Origin: Candidatus Zhuqueibacterota bacterium
GTDB taxonomy: Bacteria > Zhuqueibacterota > Zhuqueibacteria > Oceanimicrobiales > Oceanimicrobiaceae
Assembly: GCA_029261995.1 (NCBI GenBank)
Contig: JAJDAF010000034.1
Location: 1-43,376 of the forward strand
Length of the DNA stretch: 43,376 bases
Direction of reading: 5' to 3'
The notes beneath the pieces are model-generated. The model was not told the DNA's origin. It ran no database searches and worked only from the letters and a program-made list of their open reading frames with translations. Position 1 is the first letter of the stretch, and the number at the start of each line of letters is the position of its first letter. The position numbers and the translations under genes are program-made. Below, piece after piece: positions 1 through 8,055 of the stretch.

Positions 1-87
1 TATGGGCATGGCCGGCGATTTGGTTTCTTCTTCCGTTATGGCGTTGATAACGTCCTGCTTGGCGAGATAATCATCTTGATTTGACAT
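1..87 (-). CDS. Hypothetical protein, N-terminal fragment cut by window edge
   Basis: The first 29 codons of a leftward gene are visible and the frame stays open to the window edge. The start is the ATG at 85-87, chosen because a strong Shine-Dalgarno sequence (AGGAGGT, around 92-98) sits 4-5 bases upstream. The visible peptide begins MSNQDDYLAK and is acidic and hydrophilic, with no signal peptide. I do not recognise the family from so short a piece. The rest of the gene lies to the left of the window. Confidence 0.6.
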   Translation of the reverse strand, partial: MSNQDDYLAKQDVINAITEEETKSPAMPI

Positions 88-215
88 GTGTACCTCCTAC
101 AATGTGTTGTGGACTTTGTTAGGAATCAGAAGATCCCGCCCATACTGGGTGTTGGGTCTCCTGTATTCCCGAGTTGCTATAAACATGTCGGGGCTGTCCC
201 AAAAAGTACTGGACT

Positions 216-304
216 GTCATTGCAAGTCCCGCGTTGTTCAGCGGGAGGTGGCAATCTCCCTGCATGCTCGAGGAGATTGCTTCGCGAAAAACGCTCGCAA
301 TGAC
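216..304. repeat. Nested palindromic repeat (gtcattgc...gcaatgac type)
   Basis: An outer pair of arms (gtcattgcaag at 216-226, ctcgcaatgac at 294-304; one G-T mismatch) encloses a perfect inner pair (gcaatctcc at 251-259, ggagattgc at 272-280). The transcript would fold into a two-tier hairpin. From general knowledge, 'GTCATTGCGA...AGCAATCTC' palindromes are common dispersed intergenic repeats in many bacterial genomes. No second copy was seen in this window. Confidence 0.6.
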
Positions 305-851
305 GGGGCCGCCCAGGGCGGCGACCTGCCGCGCTGATTCCATAAGAAATGTGCGATGTGAATGTGGTATTTCACCAGTGACCCCTATCCGCCCGACCCA
401 TGCCTATCCTGTTTCGATTGGATAGAACGCCGCACTACCTGGGTGCTGGCACAACCGACGCGGATGATGATAAGTGAAAGACTAGCGCATGCGCAAAACC
501 ATTCGCGTGCGCGGAACACTGAGACTTAACTGGTGCAAGCAGCAATGCTGCCGGTTAGAACATAGCAAACATGTTCTTCATTGTCAATAGCGGATTGATT
601 TGTCCGTGGAAGATTTTAGGGCGTAGAGCGTGGTGGGATACAATCGCGGCGCGAGCTTGGTTTTCTTAGCGAAGACCTGAAGCCACGGATTTGTTCGGTG
701 AGGCTTGTATTGCACTTTTTATCAATAATTTGAACGTGTACGAATTGTTTTCGCAACCAACCCTCAGACATCAGTGAAAATCCGTGTGCATCCGAGGCGA
801 GTCTCAAAAGTATTTGGGCGCGCCAGGTGAAGGCACAATCCCGCATCAATT

Positions 852-938
852 GGTTCCGCACCGGATTACCTGGCGGGCCCCGTGGGATAACTCGTGCACC
901 GGGGCGGGACGGGCACTGCAACTCCGGCGCGAGCTTGG
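852..938 (+). repeat. Intergenic mosaic repeat, copy A
   Basis: This segment runs from ggttccgcaccgg (852-864) through gattacctggcggg (864-877) and ccccgtgggataa to ggcgcgagct. Pieces of it recur on the other side of the permease and insertion sequence: ggttccgcaccgg at 5325-5337 and ggcgcgagct at 5374-5383 in the same order, an inverted cccgccaggtaatc at 5080-5093, and ccccgttggataa near 5034-5046. The copies are diverged and rearranged. Their function is unknown. Confidence 0.5.
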
Positions 939-990
939 AAATGGATGCCGTTTTCGTCAGTGATCAGCGGCTCACTTGACAAACGCCTTA

Positions 991-3420
991 TCATTCGTAT
1001 CGGAGGGCTGTTACAGGGTTCGCGCGTGCGGCCCTCCAGGTCAGGGAGCTTACCGTCGTCAGGGCAAAGACCAGAACGAGCATGCCTGAGAAAGCGAACA
1101 GGAAGAGATCCAGGTTGATCCGATAGGCGAATCCGTTGAGCCAGTTTCTCATCACCAGGAATACCACAGGCCAGGCCAGCACGCATGAAATCAATACCAG
1201 GTGGATGAGATCCCTGGAGAGCAGCCAGATGAGCCCCGTAACACTGGAGCCCAGCACTTTTCGCACCCCGATTTCCTTCGTGCGTTGCAGCATAACGAAG
1301 GAGGAGAGCCCGAATAGCCCAAGGCCGGCTACCAGGACGGCGAGCAAAGCGAACAATCTTGAGATTTCGCCGAAGCGTTCGTCGGCCCGGTACTGCCTGT
1401 TGAAATCATCGTCAAGGAAGAAGTAGGTAAACGGATTCCCGGGGAATGTGGCGCTCCAGGTGGCCTCGGCGGCATCCAGGGTGGTGCGCAGGTTTCGGGC
1501 AGCGTCAGCTGTAGTCTGGATGCGGAGCGAGAAAAAAATCGGAGAGGCAGGGTTGTATAACAGCAGAAGGGGGATATGCTCGCTACGGAGTGAAAACTGG
1601 TGGAAGTCAGAGATCACCCCGATGATGGTCAGGTCCTTTTCCGCACCCGGCATGCGAATGCGTTGCTTCACTGCCTCTGCGGGCGAGGTGAATCCAAGAC
1701 GTTGAAGCGCAGCTTCGTTCAAGATGACGGCCCGATCGTCGGTTCCAAAGGTCTTCGAGAAGTTGCGGCCCTGCAGCAGGTCGATCTCATAGGTTTCGAG
1801 AAATGCCTCGTCGACATGCGAGATATAGAGATACTGCAGGTCCTGGTCTTCAGCGTCAGACCGGATAAACCAGGTAGAACTCAGGGAGCTGCGGCCGGGG
1901 ACGCTCCTTGAGGCCGAAACGCTTTTTACGGTAGCCTGGCGCGCCAGCTCGTTCTTGAAGGCGTCGCTGAGGGTTGCGTAGGTAGAGTCTACGGCAAGCG
2001 GTCCTGGGATGACCAGGATCTCGTCGATATTGAATCCCAGATCCTGATCCCGCATGAACTGCACTTGCTGGTACACGGTGCCCGTCCCGACGATCAGGGC
2101 AACCGAGGCTGCAAATTGAAAGATAACCAGAGCCTTACGCAGCATCACCCCACCGTCCGAGCGCGTGAACGCGCCCTTCAACACGCGGACGGGTTTGTAG
2201 GCCGACAGCGCGAAGGCGGGATAGATGCCGGCCAGGAATGTACCGACCAGAAACATCATCACCAGGGCTATCCAGAGCCAGGGTTCGGTCCAGATGGCGT
2301 GTTGCGCAGACAGGTCTGTAAGTTGCAGGAAATAGGGCTGGGCTATGGCGGCCAGCAGGACCGCCATAGCGAACGCAGCAGCCTTGAGAAGGGCTGCCTC
2401 GAGCATAAACTGACCGATAAGTTGAGAACGCGCGGCGCCTGCCACCTTGCGGATACCCACTTCGCGCGCGCGTTCCATCGACCGCGCCGTGGACAGGTTG
2501 ACGTAGTTTACCCAGGCGATCGCCAGAATCAGCAGACCGATGATGGCCAGTAGGTAAACCGTCTGGGGGTTGCCGTTGGCCTGGGCTTCGTTGTCTCGAT
2601 GTGAATAGAAATGAATATCCTGCAGGGATTGTATTTCGAACGTGAGCGTGGTGTTAAGCCGCCGCAATGCTTCACCGCCGACGTGGTCATCTACAAACTG
2701 AGGAAACTTGGCTGCCAGTACTTCAGGATCCGCCTGTGGATCCAGTAGCAGGTACAGATAACTGTGAAACACCTGGAGGTTGCGTTCCGCCCGTTCTTCC
2801 CCCATCAGGTCTATCAGTGTCGCATACGAAAACAAGAAGTCAAACCAGATGTGCGTATTTTCCGGCACGTCCGCGAACACGCCCGTGACTTCATAGCGCC
2901 GGCGGTTGTTGAACTGAAGTGTCTGACCGATCGGGTCTGCGTCTCCGAAGTACTTCTGTGCGGCAGTCTCGGACAGGATGACCGTGTAAGGGTGGTCCAG
3001 TGCTGTCGCGCGGTCACCGCTCAAGAGAGGGAGAGAGAACATCGTCAGGTAGGCCGGATCGGCATAGTACAGATCCTGTTCCTCAATGACCGCCAATTCG
3101 GTCGAGATCAAACCGCGGGACGGGCGCAAGCGGGCAAACTCCTGCACCTCCGGGAACGAATCCTTCATCAGTCTGCCCACGCCGGCATAGGTCAGGGCTG
3201 AGTTGAAGGACAGTACGCCGTTCTTTTCTTTCGAGTAGCTGACGCGGTAAATCTGGTCCGCATGTTCGTGAAACCTGTCGTAGCCTACCTCGAAGGTGAC
3301 GTACTGCGCAATGAGCAGGCAGCCGGCCATACCGATCGCCAGGCCAAGTATGTTAATAAGGGTGTAGGACTTATGCTTCAAGAGGTGACGGATCGTTACG
3401 CTGAGGTAGTTTCGGAACAT
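991..3420 (-). CDS. FtsX-like ABC transporter permease (MacB type, 809 aa)
   Basis: This is an integral membrane permease of the MacB/FtsX family, in the long Bacteroidota-style form. The N-terminus (about residues 1-40) has the typical short cytoplasmic segment and first membrane helix (NILGLAIGMAGC). A periplasmic MacB_PCD-like domain follows, then an FtsX domain with three helices near residues 285-420 (EVGIRKVAGA motif). A second periplasmic domain and a second FtsX domain (EIGVRKVLGS near 715-735) complete the duplicated architecture, ending in the typical ALRYE. Family members work with a separate MacB-like ATPase, often in lipoprotein or peptide export or stress response. No ATPase gene is adjacent, so its partner must be elsewhere. 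A promoter-like pair lies about 110 bases upstream. The substrate is unknown. Confidence 0.92.
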   Translation of the reverse strand: MFRNYLSVTIRHLLKHKSYTLINILGLAIGMAGCLLIAQYVTFEVGYDRFHEHADQIYRVSYSKEKNGVLSFNSALTYAGVGRLMKDSFPEVQEFARLRPSRGLISTELAVIEEQDLYYADPAYLTMFSLPLLSGDRATALDHPYTVILSETAAQKYFGDADPIGQTLQFNNRRRYEVTGVFADVPENTHIWFDFLFSYATLIDLMGEERAERNLQVFHSYLYLLLDPQADPEVLAAKFPQFVDDHVGGEALRRLNTTLTFEIQSLQDIHFYSHRDNEAQANGNPQTVYLLAIIGLLILAIAWVNYVNLSTARSMERAREVGIRKVAGAARSQLIGQFMLEAALLKAAAFAMAVLLAAIAQPYFLQLTDLSAQHAIWTEPWLWIALVMMFLVGTFLAGIYPAFALSAYKPVRVLKGAFTRSDGGVMLRKALVIFQFAASVALIVGTGTVYQQVQFMRDQDLGFNIDEILVIPGPLAVDSTYATLSDAFKNELARQATVKSVSASRSVPGRSSLSSTWFIRSDAEDQDLQYLYISHVDEAFLETYEIDLLQGRNFSKTFGTDDRAVILNEAALQRLGFTSPAEAVKQRIRMPGAEKDLTIIGVISDFHQFSLRSEHIPLLLLYNPASPIFFSLRIQTTADAARNLRTTLDAAEATWSATFPGNPFTYFFLDDDFNRQYRADERFGEISRLFALLAVLVAGLGLFGLSSFVMLQRTKEIGVRKVLGSSVTGLIWLLSRDLIHLVLISCVLAWPVVFLVMRNWLNGFAYRINLDLFLFAFSGMLVLVFALTTVSSLTWRAARANPVTALRYE

Positions 3421-3715
3421 TGCAGGTCTCCGTTATGGCGGTGATGGGAGAGCATGTTTGCGAATCTGAGGGTGATCGGGGTTGAACGTGGCGTCGCGAC
3501 CTCTTATCAGATCCCAAATTGGAAGCGCTGTTCAAATTACAAAATGAAGAAACAATGTCAAGCCCTGACCTGCAGATGGTTGTGAAATGAACTTCAATTG
3601 ACCGTGCAATGCGATGCTCAAGTTGAGCAAGGAGTTCAATGAACTGAGCGTCGCAAAAGCAACTCGTGGTCATAACTGACTAAATCGTGGGAGATTTGGC
3701 GCCTACAGGTTATTA
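3421..3715. other. Intergenic region upstream of the permease, up to the insertion sequence
   Basis: No gene is evident. The stretch carries the leader and candidate promoter of the leftward permease (3534-3561). It ends where the left inverted repeat of the insertion sequence begins (3716). Confidence 0.4.
3534..3561 (-). promoter_or_regulatory. Candidate sigma-70-like promoter for the 991-3420 permease
   Basis: On the minus strand TTGACA (3561-3556) is followed after 16 bases by TAATTT (3539-3534). Transcription would start near 3527, about 107 bases before the permease ATG. The -35 hexamer is a perfect consensus, but promoter rules in this lineage are not certain, so this is an inference. 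Confidence 0.4.
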
Positions 3716-3737
3716 GCATAATGAAAGTGCACCGGTT
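3716..3737 (+). repeat. Left terminal inverted repeat of the insertion sequence
   Basis: A 22-base arm matching the reverse complement of 4987-5008 at 20 positions; the inner 17 bases are perfect. It precedes the transposase start at 3752 by 14 bases. Confidence 0.75.
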
Positions 3738-3751
3738 AAAGGTGTGCTTGA

Positions 3752-5014
3752 ATGCAACAGAAATGTGTATTATCGTGCTGTTTTAATTGTTCGTTAAATT
3801 GTAATTTAAATGATGCACAAAAAAAACTTATTAAGTATCGCGAGAAGATTAACCTTCTTTACTTTGAAGCAGGTTGTAGCAAAAACCGTATTGCCCGGAG
3901 CCTTGGAATGAGTAAGCATACGGTTATTCGGTGGACTCAATCACCGGTTCAGGATTTCACTGAAGATGCTCGCGGTTGGCCTAAAGGAAAACGTCGTAAA
4001 TGGTCTGAAACCACCGAAGAGCGCATTCGAACTCTTTACCAACAACTTGCCCGGAATCCTGAAGAGTTTTTCTATGGGGCAACAGCAATTGTTCATCAAT
4101 GGCGAAAGCAATACTCAGATGCGCCACCACCGATTCGAACGATTGGTCAAATTTTGCAAGATCTGAACCTTTCAAATCCGAGAAGAAAAGGTCGTGGTCA
4201 AAGCGCTACAGAATATTTGTGCTATCCTGAGAAGACCATTTATGGTGGTTCACTCGGTAAACGTGTTATTGAAGCTGACTTCATCAGACGTTACCTGAAA
4301 GGTCGTTCTTCTCCGCTTCATTTTATTGGGTTTTCAGCTAAAAAGGCTCCTCGCCTCAGGCATTATATTCGTATCCCGAATATGACAACAGATGTATTTA
4401 TCGGAGCTTGTGATTCCTTTTTTAACCGGTTTGAGCAACCAGAAGTATTGAAGCTGGATAACGCAGCCACATTTACTGGAAGTGCCTCAGGAAAACGTAA
4501 TTTAAGCAAAGTGATGATTTATCTTTTAAGCCGCCACATTACACCTGTCTTTGCTGTGCCAAGACGCCCTTTCACTCAAGCATCCATCGAAGGAAATAAC
4601 AGTGTTTTTGCCAGACACTTTTGGAACAGAAGAGAGTTCAACTCTCTGGCCGATGTTGACCGTCAGCTTGAATGGTTTAACAGCTCTTCTTTAAAATACA
4701 CCGATTATCAGCAACCCGGTTCTAGAAAAGAAAAAACTGATTTTACTCCGAATGTTTATTTCCTAAGACAAATTAAAGAAAGTGAATCCAAACCAGGACA
4801 AGGTAGCATTGTCATCCTCAACGAAGAAATACTCTTGCCAGCTCAATGGATGAACTTCTTTGTGGTTGCTAAATGGAATCTTAAAAATGAAACTCTAACT
4901 GTATTCAAAGAACAAAATAAAAAGCTAATAACTCTTTACGAAAATGCTTTTCTTATTAATGAAACTACCAAAAACAAAATTAAAGAAACCGGTGCACTTT
5001 CATCTTGCATTTAA
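3752..5014 (+). CDS. DDE/integrase-core transposase (420 aa)
   Basis: The product is a transposase of the integrase-core (rve, RNase H fold) class. A helix-turn-helix lies near residues 43-62 (CSKNRIARSLGMSKHTVIRW), preceding a basic linker and a catalytic core. Candidate catalytic residues are D176 (VIEADF), D236 (KLDNAATF) and E280 (ASIEGN). The D-to-E spacing of 44 is longer than the classical 35 because of an insertion after the second Asp. The layout resembles IS481/IS30-like elements, but I cannot assign the family. The start at 3752 is the first ATG in frame and has no obvious ribosome binding site; a downstream start is possible. The reading frame is intact. The gene overlaps the right inverted repeat, so its last residues are encoded by the element end and flank. 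Confidence 0.85.
   Translation: MQQKCVLSCCFNCSLNCNLNDAQKKLIKYREKINLLYFEAGCSKNRIARSLGMSKHTVIRWTQSPVQDFTEDARGWPKGKRRKWSETTEERIRTLYQQLARNPEEFFYGATAIVHQWRKQYSDAPPPIRTIGQILQDLNLSNPRRKGRGQSATEYLCYPEKTIYGGSLGKRVIEADFIRRYLKGRSSPLHFIGFSAKKAPRLRHYIRIPNMTTDVFIGACDSFFNRFEQPEVLKLDNAATFTGSASGKRNLSKVMIYLLSRHITPVFAVPRRPFTQASIEGNNSVFARHFWNRREFNSLADVDRQLEWFNSSSLKYTDYQQPGSRKEKTDFTPNVYFLRQIKESESKPGQGSIVILNEEILLPAQWMNFFVVAKWNLKNETLTVFKEQNKKLITLYENAFLINETTKNKIKETGALSSCI
4987..5008 (-). repeat. Right terminal inverted repeat of the insertion sequence
   Basis: Reverse-complement partner of 3716-3737. It lies within the 3' end of the transposase reading frame, whose stop codon (5012-5014) is outside the repeat. Confidence 0.75.
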
Positions 5015-5324
5015 CCCCTACATGCTTGGCCCGCCCCGTTGGATAAAACAGAACTCACTTGGCTGGCGCTGGTGCATCCTCTACCCGCCAGGTAATCTCC
5101 GATGCACCCGTGACAAGGGAATTGTATTTCCCCAACAATTCGAATCATCTGCAAGAGTGCAACCAGAGAATCGAATGGTCGTCAACAGCGTACTCTCTAC
5201 TGCTTTCTTAAAAACCTGCAATAATAACCATTGTCGTCAACGATTCTGATCGACCCATCTTGAACAAATCTGTTTTGGTTGTCAGGTTACCCACCCCTTT
5301 ATGGGATACAATCCCTAATCTATA

Positions 5325-5383
5325 GGTTCCGCACCGGGTTACCTGGGGGGACGGGCACGGGGGCTGCCAATCTGGCGCGAGCT
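5325..5383 (+). repeat. Intergenic mosaic repeat, copy B
   Basis: It starts with ggttccgcaccgg (identical to 852-864), continues with a ttacctgg block, gggacgggcac and gctgc-aatc blocks, and ends with ggcgcgagct, the same order as copy A. The middle of copy A (the ccccgtgggataa block) is missing here and occurs separately near 5034. Confidence 0.5.
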
Positions 5384-5398
5384 AAGGCGCCAGATTGG
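5367..5398. terminator. Perfect 12-bp hairpin, possible bidirectional terminator
   Basis: ccaatctggcgc (5367-5378) and gcgccagattgg (5387-5398) are exact reverse complements around an 8-base loop. It lies 27 bases past the stop of the TonB receptor on that gene's strand. There is no T-tract on either side, so it may be a transcript-stabilising or processing hairpin rather than a classical intrinsic terminator. Confidence 0.45.
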
Positions 5399-5424
5399 TG
5401 TCCCGAGATGGCAGTATCACAAAT

Positions 5425-7596
5425 CTATAACTTTATTTTCAAACCGCCATTTACTACAAATCCGTCAACGGGCGCATAAATGTCGTTGAAAGTAGGATTA
5501 GTTATTGAACCGGTAAAGATGGTTTCAAACTTTGTTTGCCGTGTATCAAGAAAATTTTCAAAGTTTAGAAATAGCGAAAAGTCTTCCCAGATCTTTTCGG
5601 TCATTAGACCGAGAATCCAATATTGCCTACCGGTTCTGCCGTCACTTAGTTTTTGCGGACTGAAGTAGTAGGCTTCTAATCCAATTCTCAATTCATCGTG
5701 GATTTCATAAATCAAAACATTATTCAGCCGGTGCCGGGCAACCAACGGAAAGGTTGTTCCATTGCCGTTATAGTGCTGTTTGACATTAGCATGCGTATAA
5801 CCAACAAATAGTTTAAAATGATCATAGGTCAGTTTTATATTGGTTTCGATGCCCTTGGTGTCAATAAATCCTTTGGGCTGTTGAAATTCATACTGTCCCC
5901 AAGTAATTGGGGCGAGTAAAATTGGCTCGTTAATACGCGTGTAAAACAGCAGGGAATTGATACTGAATGTCATCCGATCCGAAAGTGGCGTGCGGTAGTT
6001 TATATCAAAATTAGTTCCAATCGATTCTTCGGCTTTTGTTCTTTCAACGTCAATGGGCAACACATTTCTGAACTGTAAGCGTTCGGCATCTTCGGTAAAA
6101 ACCGTAGGCGTTTTGTACCCTAACCCGCCGCCAAGCCTGAGCGTCAGTTTTGGATTAGCTTTCATCAGAAGCGCCACTCTGGGTAAAATAAAACTGCCGT
6201 ATTTATTCTGATGGTCGACGCGCAGACCGGATTCCAGGCTTACTTTTTCGGAAGCATTCCAAGTGTTTTGAACAAAGGCGCCAAAGGTTATATGATTGTA
6301 ATCCACAACGTCGGATGTGTCAAGTAGGTCTTGAGTGAATTGGTCTGTCCAAAAATTGAGTCCTGCGATCCATTCAAATTGCTCACTGACATGGCTGTAG
6401 TTCGCTTCGCTGAATGAAGATAGCTGTTTGCCAGCGAATTTGAAATCTGGGATTTCAACACTTCTATCATAGTAGCTTACACTATTTTTCAACGAAAACC
6501 TTGATCCGGCAGCGGCTCGATAGTCAAACCCAAATTGTGGGCTGAAACGAATCGTCTCATTCTTCTCAAAATAAGAATGAACGCTGCCCGGCTTGCCTTC
6601 GATGTATTTCATATCGCCGCCGGTTCTATCTTCGATAGTACTGTTGAAGCCAAGGTTAAACGCGGTTTTTTCGTTGAAGTAAACAAACACTTTCGGGTTT
6701 ATGGTGTAACGCCTGAATTCGGGAATCGCTGTCAAGCCGATGCCTGCCGGGTCGTACGGCGTGCCCAGATTGTATGAAATAAAAATCGTTGTTCCAATTT
6801 TTCCGGACTTTTTGGCGTAATAACCGCTGGCATCCAGGCCTAACGCAGAGGTTCCGTTAAGCATAACGCTTAATTGCCTGTCGTCGGTTGGAATTCTGGA
6901 AACAAGATTAACCAATCCGGCAATCGCGCCGCCGCCATGAAGGGTTGAGGATGCGCCTTTGATGACTTCCACTTGTTTTAAGTCCAGCGGAACAATTTGC
7001 AATAGACTCAATCCTCCGGAAAATCCTGAATAGAGTGGAAAACCGTCCTTCAAAATTTGCGTGTATTTGCCATCAAGGCCTTGAATGCGAATACTTGAAT
7101 TGTATGAAGTTGCCGATGTCTGCTGGGTTTGAATACCGGTGCTCTCATTAAGCAGCATTCGGATATCGCCAGGCTTCATATTTCCCTTTTCATCCAGCTC
7201 CTCGCCCGAAATGGCTTCGACACGGGTTGGAGTATCCGCAATAGTTCGGCTTGAACGAGTCGCCGAAATAACAACTAATTCCAGTTCTTCCGCATCGGCA
7301 TGAAGCAAAATCTCCAATGGTTCGCTTTGTGACAACGGAAAATTGAATACTTCAGCTCTTTCTTGGTAGCCAATGTAACTAAGAATGATTATATATTTAC
7401 CGTCGGGAACGTTTTGAATTTCTACGAAACCATTTAGGTCTGCGCTTGCACCAATAGTAGTGCCCTTCAAAATCGCATTGGCTCCAACGAGCGGCTGTTT
7501 GTTCTCTTCATCTTTAATAATAGCCTGAAATTTATTTTGGCTCCAGGCTGTAGAAAAATATATCAAAACCAGCAATGACAAAATTACCTTTTTCAT
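5425..7596 (-). CDS. TonB-dependent receptor with carboxypeptidase-regulatory N-terminal domain (723 aa)
   Basis: This is an outer-membrane beta-barrel receptor for TonB-driven uptake. A signal peptide (about residues 1-20, ending AWSQ) precedes a carboxypeptidase-D regulatory-like domain (about 22-105, with GANAILKGTT and GKYIIILSYIGY). A TonB-box-like LELVVISATRS follows, then the plug domain (about 120-235, with the IRIQGLDGKY and VEVIKGASSTLHGGG motifs) and a barrel. The N-terminal domain is characteristic of Bacteroidota receptors. The upstream gene is a DUF6660-like small protein, a pairing seen in Bacteroidota and often near metal-handling genes, so a metal or metallophore substrate is possible but not shown. 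The gene is AT-richer than genes to its right and next to an insertion sequence, which suggests acquisition. The start is the ATG at 7594-7596. Confidence 0.9.
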   Translation of the reverse strand: MKKVILSLLVLIYFSTAWSQNKFQAIIKDEENKQPLVGANAILKGTTIGASADLNGFVEIQNVPDGKYIIILSYIGYQERAEVFNFPLSQSEPLEILLHADAEELELVVISATRSSRTIADTPTRVEAISGEELDEKGNMKPGDIRMLLNESTGIQTQQTSATSYNSSIRIQGLDGKYTQILKDGFPLYSGFSGGLSLLQIVPLDLKQVEVIKGASSTLHGGGAIAGLVNLVSRIPTDDRQLSVMLNGTSALGLDASGYYAKKSGKIGTTIFISYNLGTPYDPAGIGLTAIPEFRRYTINPKVFVYFNEKTAFNLGFNSTIEDRTGGDMKYIEGKPGSVHSYFEKNETIRFSPQFGFDYRAAAGSRFSLKNSVSYYDRSVEIPDFKFAGKQLSSFSEANYSHVSEQFEWIAGLNFWTDQFTQDLLDTSDVVDYNHITFGAFVQNTWNASEKVSLESGLRVDHQNKYGSFILPRVALLMKANPKLTLRLGGGLGYKTPTVFTEDAERLQFRNVLPIDVERTKAEESIGTNFDINYRTPLSDRMTFSINSLLFYTRINEPILLAPITWGQYEFQQPKGFIDTKGIETNIKLTYDHFKLFVGYTHANVKQHYNGNGTTFPLVARHRLNNVLIYEIHDELRIGLEAYYFSPQKLSDGRTGRQYWILGLMTEKIWEDFSLFLNFENFLDTRQTKFETIFTGSITNPTFNDIYAPVDGFVVNGGLKIKL

Positions 7597-7636
7597 CTAG
7601 ATTATCCCTATTCAAGTTAGTGAAGTTAATGGCCAT

Positions 7637-7675
7637 AAGGTGATTCGCGTTAAGCATGCTTGCGGGGGAATCACT
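7637..7675. promoter_or_regulatory. Imperfect palindrome between the DUF6660-like gene and the TonB receptor
   Basis: An aagg-tgattc arm (7637-7646) pairs with gaatca-ctt (7668-7675), and the centre aagcatgctt (7652-7661) is itself a perfect palindrome. It begins right after the stop of the DUF6660-like gene and lies 40 bases upstream of the receptor ATG. It could be an attenuating or stabilising hairpin in a two-gene transcript, or an operator. No T-tract follows. Confidence 0.4.
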
Positions 7676-7996
7676 TTATCTTTTCATTAACTTAAATTTT
7701 GGGGGTTGCCAAATTTTGACGATGAAGTTATTTGTGGACAGGGAAGTGTAAAATGGTATTAATGTCTCGATCGCCAAATAAATTCTGAAAGTGTCCAAGT
7801 TTATGAACACAAGACCTGAACAACTTCCACAAGTCACGAATTGTGAGCAACTATTGCATTCATCGTCGCCATGATCTTGCTTGTGATCTTCCACGTTAGC
7901 TGTTTCTACTTCATCAATGCAGTTGTCTTCAGAACAACAAGGCACTGTTGAAAGTATCAGCACATAAACTGACAATATGATGTAGATTAGTTTCAT
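7676..7996 (-). CDS. DUF6660-like small cysteine/histidine-containing protein (106 aa)
   Basis: A small exported or membrane-anchored protein. It has an N-terminal hydrophobic segment (MKLIYIILSVYVLILSTVPCC), an acidic stretch with several Cys and His residues (CSEDNC, DHKQDHGDDEC, CSQFVTCGSC), and a C-terminal WQPPK motif. That combination matches what I know of the DUF6660 family, found mainly in Bacteroidota next to TonB-dependent receptors. The Cys/His content suggests metal binding, an inference. The start is taken as the ATG at 7994-7996, which begins the signal-like segment; a GTG at 8006-8008 is an alternative. Neither has a Shine-Dalgarno sequence, as is usual for Bacteroidota genes and unlike most genes in this window. 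Confidence 0.65.
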   Translation of the reverse strand: MKLIYIILSVYVLILSTVPCCSEDNCIDEVETANVEDHKQDHGDDECNSCSQFVTCGSCSGLVFINLDTFRIYLAIETLIPFYTSLSTNNFIVKIWQPPKFKLMKR

Positions 7997-8055
7997 GATT
8001 GAAAGCACACTAAATAAAAGAAAGGCTGAACACCGAGTTGTCCTGCGGTCAAGGA

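Larger units (their letters stand above)
88..990. other. Long non-coding stretch with palindromic and decayed repeats
   Basis: About 900 bases hold no convincing gene. Small open frames here lack ribosome binding sites and recognisable protein sequence. The stretch contains a nested palindromic repeat (216-304) and a mosaic repeat (852-938) that recurs in altered form at 5030-5383. It separates the edge gene's 5' end from the 3' end of the permease at 991, so it should include the edge gene's promoter, but I could not single one out. Confidence 0.5.
3716..5008 (+). mobile_element. Insertion sequence with 17-bp perfect terminal inverted repeats
   Basis: A 17-base sequence (atgaaagtgcaccggtt, 3721-3737) recurs perfectly inverted at 4987-5003. 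Outward, a further gca (3716-3718 and 5006-5008) extends the match to 20 of 22 bases. Between the arms lies one DDE transposase gene that is AT-richer than its surroundings. The exact ends are uncertain: the element may stop at the TGAAAG...CTTTCA core (3722 to 5002) or include the outer gca. No clean target-site duplication was seen for either choice, which suggests an old or rearranged insertion. The right repeat lies inside the last codons of the transposase gene. Confidence 0.75.
5015..5424. other. Non-coding stretch with rearranged mosaic repeats
   Basis: About 410 bases separate the transposase from the 3' end of the TonB receptor. No gene was found. The stretch contains several short blocks related to copy A at 852-938: ccccgttggataa near 5034, an inverted cccgccaggtaatc at 5080-5093, and a collinear copy at 5325-5383. 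It ends with a perfect 12-bp hairpin at 5367-5398. Confidence 0.5.

Noticed and set aside
616-1186. Minus-strand short open frames upstream of the permease end
   Set aside because: No start signal, no recognisable motif, and they cover the mosaic repeat.
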